From CAZIVP01 sp964542915 (lineage in GTDB: Bacteria; Calditrichota; Calditrichia; Calditrichales; Calditrichaceae), in NCBI GenBank assembly GCA_964542915.1, contig CAZIVP010000005.1:1-64000 (forward strand): 64,000 nt of DNA. The letters run 5' to 3'. The notes beneath the pieces are model-generated. The model saw only the letters and a program-made list of their open reading frames with translations. It did no database searches and was not told where the DNA came from. Positions 60,826-64,000 of this stretch are shown here, piece after piece. The translations under genes were made by a program, and so were the position numbers. Each line of letters begins with the position of its first letter. The stretch's first letter is position 1.

Positions 60826-62187
60826 TTATAATATCTCCAAAATCTTTTTTAACTCGGTTCGTGCATTTAATACATCCGAAACGGCCTTCAGATAGTCGGC
60901 CTCGGCGTTCAAATACTGGTTATGGCTTTGTGTTAAATCCAAACTGGAAAGAATCCCTTCGCTGAACTTTTCACGATTCATTTCATAAACTTCGCGCGCC
61001 AGGTTGCGGTTGGAACGCGCCGATTCCAGACGGTCGCGCGCTTCCGTCAAATTATTGCGCGCTTTTTTATACTGCAGTTTAAGGCCCTCTTCAGCGTTTA
61101 TTTTATCGATACGCGCCTTCTTCTCTTCGATCTTGGCCTTCTGCAAATCGAATATTTTGCTGCCACCGTTGAAAATGGGCCAGCTGAGTCGCAATCCGAT
61201 GACGGTTGTGGGATACCAGTCTTTATCCGAATCCAGAAAATTAAAGGCGTCGCGCTGGGCGTCCCGTTGGATGGAGCCAAAAGCGGCCAGAGTCGGTAAA
61301 AACCGTGTATACTGGCGGCGCACCTGCATCTCGGCCAGTTGCTGTCGCGTTAGTACCGCCCTGAAATTGATATTTTCCTGCGCCTGAAAATCCGGCTCGA
61401 GCAGCGATTCAATTTCTGCCTGCGCTAAAATGGCGTCCAACTGATCGGTTAGCCGAATCGGCTGTTCAACCGGCATACCCATCTGAACCTTAAGCAATTG
61501 ATGGGTGATCTCGATCTGCTTTTCGAGTGAACGGATGTTGCTTTCCATATCATTTACGGAAATTTTGAGTTGTTTAACATCCGTGTGCTCCGAAAAGCCC
61601 TCTTTATACATCTCCTCAACTTCGTAGCGGGTCTGTCGTACATTTTTAAGTGTTTTTTCCAGCACCGCTTTATTGGCCTCAGCCGCCAGCACCAGAAAAT
61701 AGGTCTTGGTAACCGTGGCCTTTGTCTCCAATTCCGTCCGCTCCAGGTTTTGTTTGGATAACTCCATATAAACATTGGCTGCCCGGACGCCGACAAAGTA
61801 ACTTCCGCTGAAAATGAGCTGGCTTGCAGAGATTCCGTAATTGGCGTTATAGGGCTTGCCAAACTGTACGGGTATGGTTTCGCCCGGCCTGCCGAAGAAT
61901 TCGCCGGGGATTAACTGGGTGGGTATGTCGAGCAGTTTCGATACCTCGCCGCTGGCTTCAATCTGAGGGAATCCACTGGCGGTAACCGCCCATTTTTCTT
62001 TGGAGGCCGCTTCAATTTCGAGAGCGGCTTTGCGCACATCGCGGTTATTTTGCAGTGCGTACCGTTGGGCCTCAGGCAGCGACAGCTCTTTGACATTCTG
62101 TCCCATAACCTGAGACAACCATCCGACAACCAATAAGGCGAAAACAAGGGTCGGCTTCTTGTTGGCTAAATTCATAATGCGTTCCAT
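60826..62187 (-). CDS. TolC-family outer-membrane efflux protein
   Basis: 453 residues with a signal peptide ending SQVMGQ. Two repeated outer-membrane-efflux halves follow: LSLPEAQRYALQNNRDVRKAALEIEAASKEKWAVTASGFPQIEASG in the first, and the long helical region with LSWPIFNGGSKIFDLQKAKIEEKKARIDKI and FSEGILSSLDLTQSHNQYLNAEADYLKAVSDVLNARTELKKIL in the second. This is the trimeric channel of the tripartite pump. It starts one base after the TetR stop; ATG codon 5 is an alternative start with a better GGAA spacing. It is cotranscribed with tetR and the adaptor. Confidence 0.94.
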   Translation of the reverse strand: MERIMNLANKKPTLVFALLVVGWLSQVMGQNVKELSLPEAQRYALQNNRDVRKAALEIEAASKEKWAVTASGFPQIEASGEVSKLLDIPTQLIPGEFFGRPGETIPVQFGKPYNANYGISASQLIFSGSYFVGVRAANVYMELSKQNLERTELETKATVTKTYFLVLAAEANKAVLEKTLKNVRQTRYEVEEMYKEGFSEHTDVKQLKISVNDMESNIRSLEKQIEITHQLLKVQMGMPVEQPIRLTDQLDAILAQAEIESLLEPDFQAQENINFRAVLTRQQLAEMQVRRQYTRFLPTLAAFGSIQRDAQRDAFNFLDSDKDWYPTTVIGLRLSWPIFNGGSKIFDLQKAKIEEKKARIDKINAEEGLKLQYKKARNNLTEARDRLESARSNRNLAREVYEMNREKFSEGILSSLDLTQSHNQYLNAEADYLKAVSDVLNARTELKKILEIL

Positions 62188-62188
62188 A

Positions 62189-62803
62189 TTATGTGATCGG
62201 TCCCTTTTTTAATCCGTTCAAAAATATATCCAAGATAAAGATCGTATCGCTTTCCAATTGATCGATGTCCGGTTCATCGATTTGCGGATCGGCGCTCTGT
62301 CGAAATAATTCGATACGCTGGCTGTCTAAAATAAGCCGCAGGGCGTTAGCGACCCGCCTGATATCAATGGCCGAAAATTCGCCGGCTGCAATGCCCTCTT
62401 CGATAATTTCCGACAAAGCGGCAACATGTTTGGCGCGCATCCGTTTGTGCATACTCTGGATCAGAGCCTGATTATCAATCATGGCGCGGGCGTTGAGCTG
62501 GAGAATATCAAGCCGGTTTCGAAAAAATTCGAAAAAGGTGTGCACCATGGTTTTAACTTTGTCCGAAGCCGTATTGGTTTGTTTGAACCGCTCCCGAACG
62601 ATGGTATAAAAGCGGTCGACTTCACGCTCCAGGGCATCGCTTATGATGGCTTCTTTATTGGAATAATAATAATAAAGGGTGGCTTTTTTAAGTCCCATTA
62701 CGTTGGCAATATCATCCATCGTAGTTTTTGACATACCGTATCGCGCCAGACAATGCATTGCCGCATCCATAATTTCCTGCCGCCGGTTCTCCGTTTTCTC
62801 CAT
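62189..62803 (-). CDS. TetR/AcrR-family regulator of the efflux operon
   Basis: 204 residues. The N-terminal helix-turn-helix RRQEIMDAAMHCLARYGMSKTTMDDIANVMGLKKATLYYYYSNKEAIISDALE is typical of TetR proteins, and the rest is the helical ligand-binding domain. It is the first gene of the tetR-tolC-adaptor-pump operon, so it most likely represses the whole unit until a pump substrate binds. AAGGCAGGA is the ribosome site. A 16-bp inverted repeat 30 bp upstream is the candidate operator. Confidence 0.95.
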   Translation of the reverse strand: MEKTENRRQEIMDAAMHCLARYGMSKTTMDDIANVMGLKKATLYYYYSNKEAIISDALEREVDRFYTIVRERFKQTNTASDKVKTMVHTFFEFFRNRLDILQLNARAMIDNQALIQSMHKRMRAKHVAALSEIIEEGIAAGEFSAIDIRRVANALRLILDSQRIELFRQSADPQIDEPDIDQLESDTIFILDIFLNGLKKGPIT

Positions 62804-62832
62804 TCCTGCCTTCTATTTTTCAACCATTCTAT

Positions 62833-62848
62833 TTTTTCGTTCGAAAAA
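62833..62848. promoter_or_regulatory. Candidate TetR operator
   Basis: TTTTTCG-TT-CGAAAAA is a perfect inverted repeat 30 bp upstream of the tetR start codon. Size and position suit a TetR-family dimer blocking the operon promoter. No clear -35/-10 pair was assigned. Confidence 0.55.
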
Positions 62849-63075
62849 TATAACACGGATACGGGGAGGTCAAATAAAAGTTTCATTTGTCTAAGATAAA
62901 TTCAGATTATTTGTTTGAACGAGTCTTGTTGCTTAGCTCCATGAATAATAAATATTACGGCATGATCAAACGAAACATATTGAGTTATTTAAAATCAAAA
63001 AATGAATGTCGTGCAGACTCATAACGCATTTAAATACAAACAAAAATGGAAACACGTGTCAATCATGAGATAGAA

Positions 63076-64000
63076 TTATTCGTAACGCAATGCTTCAACC
63101 GGATCGACGGCCGCGGCTTTACGCGCCGGGAATAAACCGGCCAGCAGTCCGATCAGGCTGAGCAGTCCGATCGAAACCAGAAGCACCGATCCGGAGAGTA
63201 GCGGACGTCCCAGCAGCGCCATAGCGCCTTCCCGGGCGGGAATCATCCAAATCGCCTCGATAATGGCAGCCGTAATCAGCAAACCCAGCGTACCCCCGAT
63301 GAAGGCAATCAGAAGCGATTCAAAAATGAACTGCGCGATAATATGCCTGCGGCGGGCGCCGACGGCGCGTTTTATCCCGATTTCCCTTGTGCGCTCCTTG
63401 GCCACCACATACATGATATTGGCGACCCCTACGCCTGCAATGATAAGCGTCATCGAACCGATAACCGCCAGAAAAATATTGATGCCGCGAAATATCTTTG
63501 CGCCCTGCCGTTCATTTTCGATAAAATTCCACATGGGCGTCGCCCGTTCATCTTGGGGATCGAATTGATATTTCTTACCGAGTACGCGACGGATTTCCTC
63601 CTCCACATAGGCCCCATACTCCGGTCGTGTGGGCTTCACGATGATTTCATCCAGATATTTATCGCCGTAAATACTTCGAAAGGTCGTGAACGGGATGATC
63701 GCCCGACGGTCGTCAGGCCCGTTGTTCATCGAGGTTTGCAACTTTTTGGGCATCGTGCCCACCACTTTGAAGGGCATACCATCCAGCTCCAGCGTTTCTC
63801 CCACGGGGTTGGGCTCGCCCAATATCTCCCGCGCAATTTCCTGACCCAGAAAAACCACCCGCTTACGCTTAACGATATCCTGTCCGTTTAAAAAGCGTCC
63901 GCCGTAACCATGATAGGTCCGGCGAAGAAATTCAAATTCGGGATAGACTCCTTCCATATATGTGGATGCGATTTTATCGCCGGCTTTCAATTGTACCCGT
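63076..64000 (-). CDS. MacB/FtsX-type ABC transporter permease, C-terminal part (cut by window)
   Basis: The frame runs past the right edge (RVQLKAGDKI at the border), so about 307 C-terminal residues are visible. First is the end of the periplasmic MacB_PCD domain (KRVVFLGQEIAREILGEPNPVGETLELDGMPFKVVGTMPKK), then the FtsX domain with three helices. These are FLAVIGSMTLIIAGVGVANIMYV, with the coupling segment VAKERTREIGIKRAVGARRRHIIAQFIFESL, then GGTLGLLITAAIIEAIW and LVSIGLLSLIGLLAGLFPARKAAAVDPVEALRYE. It probably belongs to a lipoprotein or peptide exporter of the MacB/LolCE type, with the ATPase upstream beyond the window. It lies 270 bp from the tetR operon and is read on the same strand. 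Confidence 0.93.
   Translation of the reverse strand, partial: RVQLKAGDKIASTYMEGVYPEFEFLRRTYHGYGGRFLNGQDIVKRKRVVFLGQEIAREILGEPNPVGETLELDGMPFKVVGTMPKKLQTSMNNGPDDRRAIIPFTTFRSIYGDKYLDEIIVKPTRPEYGAYVEEEIRRVLGKKYQFDPQDERATPMWNFIENERQGAKIFRGINIFLAVIGSMTLIIAGVGVANIMYVVAKERTREIGIKRAVGARRRHIIAQFIFESLLIAFIGGTLGLLITAAIIEAIWMIPAREGAMALLGRPLLSGSVLLVSIGLLSLIGLLAGLFPARKAAAVDPVEALRYE

Noticed and set aside
1..64000. CRISPR arrays, tRNA/rRNA genes, complete insertion sequences, prophage
   Set aside because: No regularly spaced repeats, cloverleaf or rRNA-like stretches, transposase or phage genes were seen on reading the window; only one short REP-like palindrome was found.

Overview
The window is about 64 kb of a Gram-negative, FCB-type bacterium, most likely Calditrichota or a close relative (Caldithrix/KSB1-like). 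The reasons are exported proteins ending in the NPFNP-type Por secretion (T9SS type A) sorting domain, a PorV/PorQ-like barrel, CarboxypepD_reg/TonB receptors, many lipoproteins, and mid-range GC over most of the window with one clearly AT-rich island. The taxon is inferred from gene content, not proven. I saw no rRNA, tRNA or CRISPR array.

Left part (1-16.3 kb). A PEGA/LamG exported protein and an aldo/keto reductase converge on a shared bidirectional terminator. On the minus strand are a secreted CotH-kinase-like protein and, upstream of it, a 1091-aa exported protein whose N-terminal half resembles the Ca-binding and pore-forming domains of anthrax protective antigen/clostridial binary toxin B, joined to a LamG domain and a sorting domain. 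Next is a sigma-54 activator gene followed by a sigma-54-like promoter and a four-gene set: a lipid-anchored TPR-secretin, an exported protein, an Ig-fold chaperone-like protein, and a second exported protein homologous to the first. This looks like a regulated export or surface-assembly system that I cannot match to a named one.

Middle part (16.3-30.2 kb). An AhpD-like gene carries an in-frame TGA exactly at its catalytic cysteine position, with a SECIS-like hairpin just downstream: a candidate selenoprotein. An AT-rich island (about 17.2-19.8 kb) holds a decayed DUF4007 / HNH nuclease / methyltransferase-HIT cluster, apparently the remains of a defence locus, followed by an antitoxin with a truncated PIN toxin. 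Then come a GH97 alpha-glucosidase-type enzyme, a CBM9/DUF5916 outer-membrane protein, and two large beta-propeller lipoproteins.

Sugar locus (30.3-56.1 kb). A LacI-family regulator and three matching TGTAAACGTTTACA-type operators, each beside a promoter, tie together a sugar ABC importer without its ATPase, a GH94 phosphorylase, two GH144-like glucanases, a GH3 glucosidase, a double-CBM9 surface protein, a TonB receptor, a 1084-aa surface protein, a PorV-like barrel, a GH2 enzyme and a SurA/PrsA-like lipoprotein. The enzyme mix suggests use of beta-1,2-glucan or a related beta-glucan: surface cleavage, uptake, phosphorolysis and hydrolysis.

Right end (56.2-64 kb). A minus-strand tetR-tolC-adaptor-RND efflux operon with a candidate TetR operator, then the 3' part of a MacB/FtsX-type ABC permease that runs off the window.
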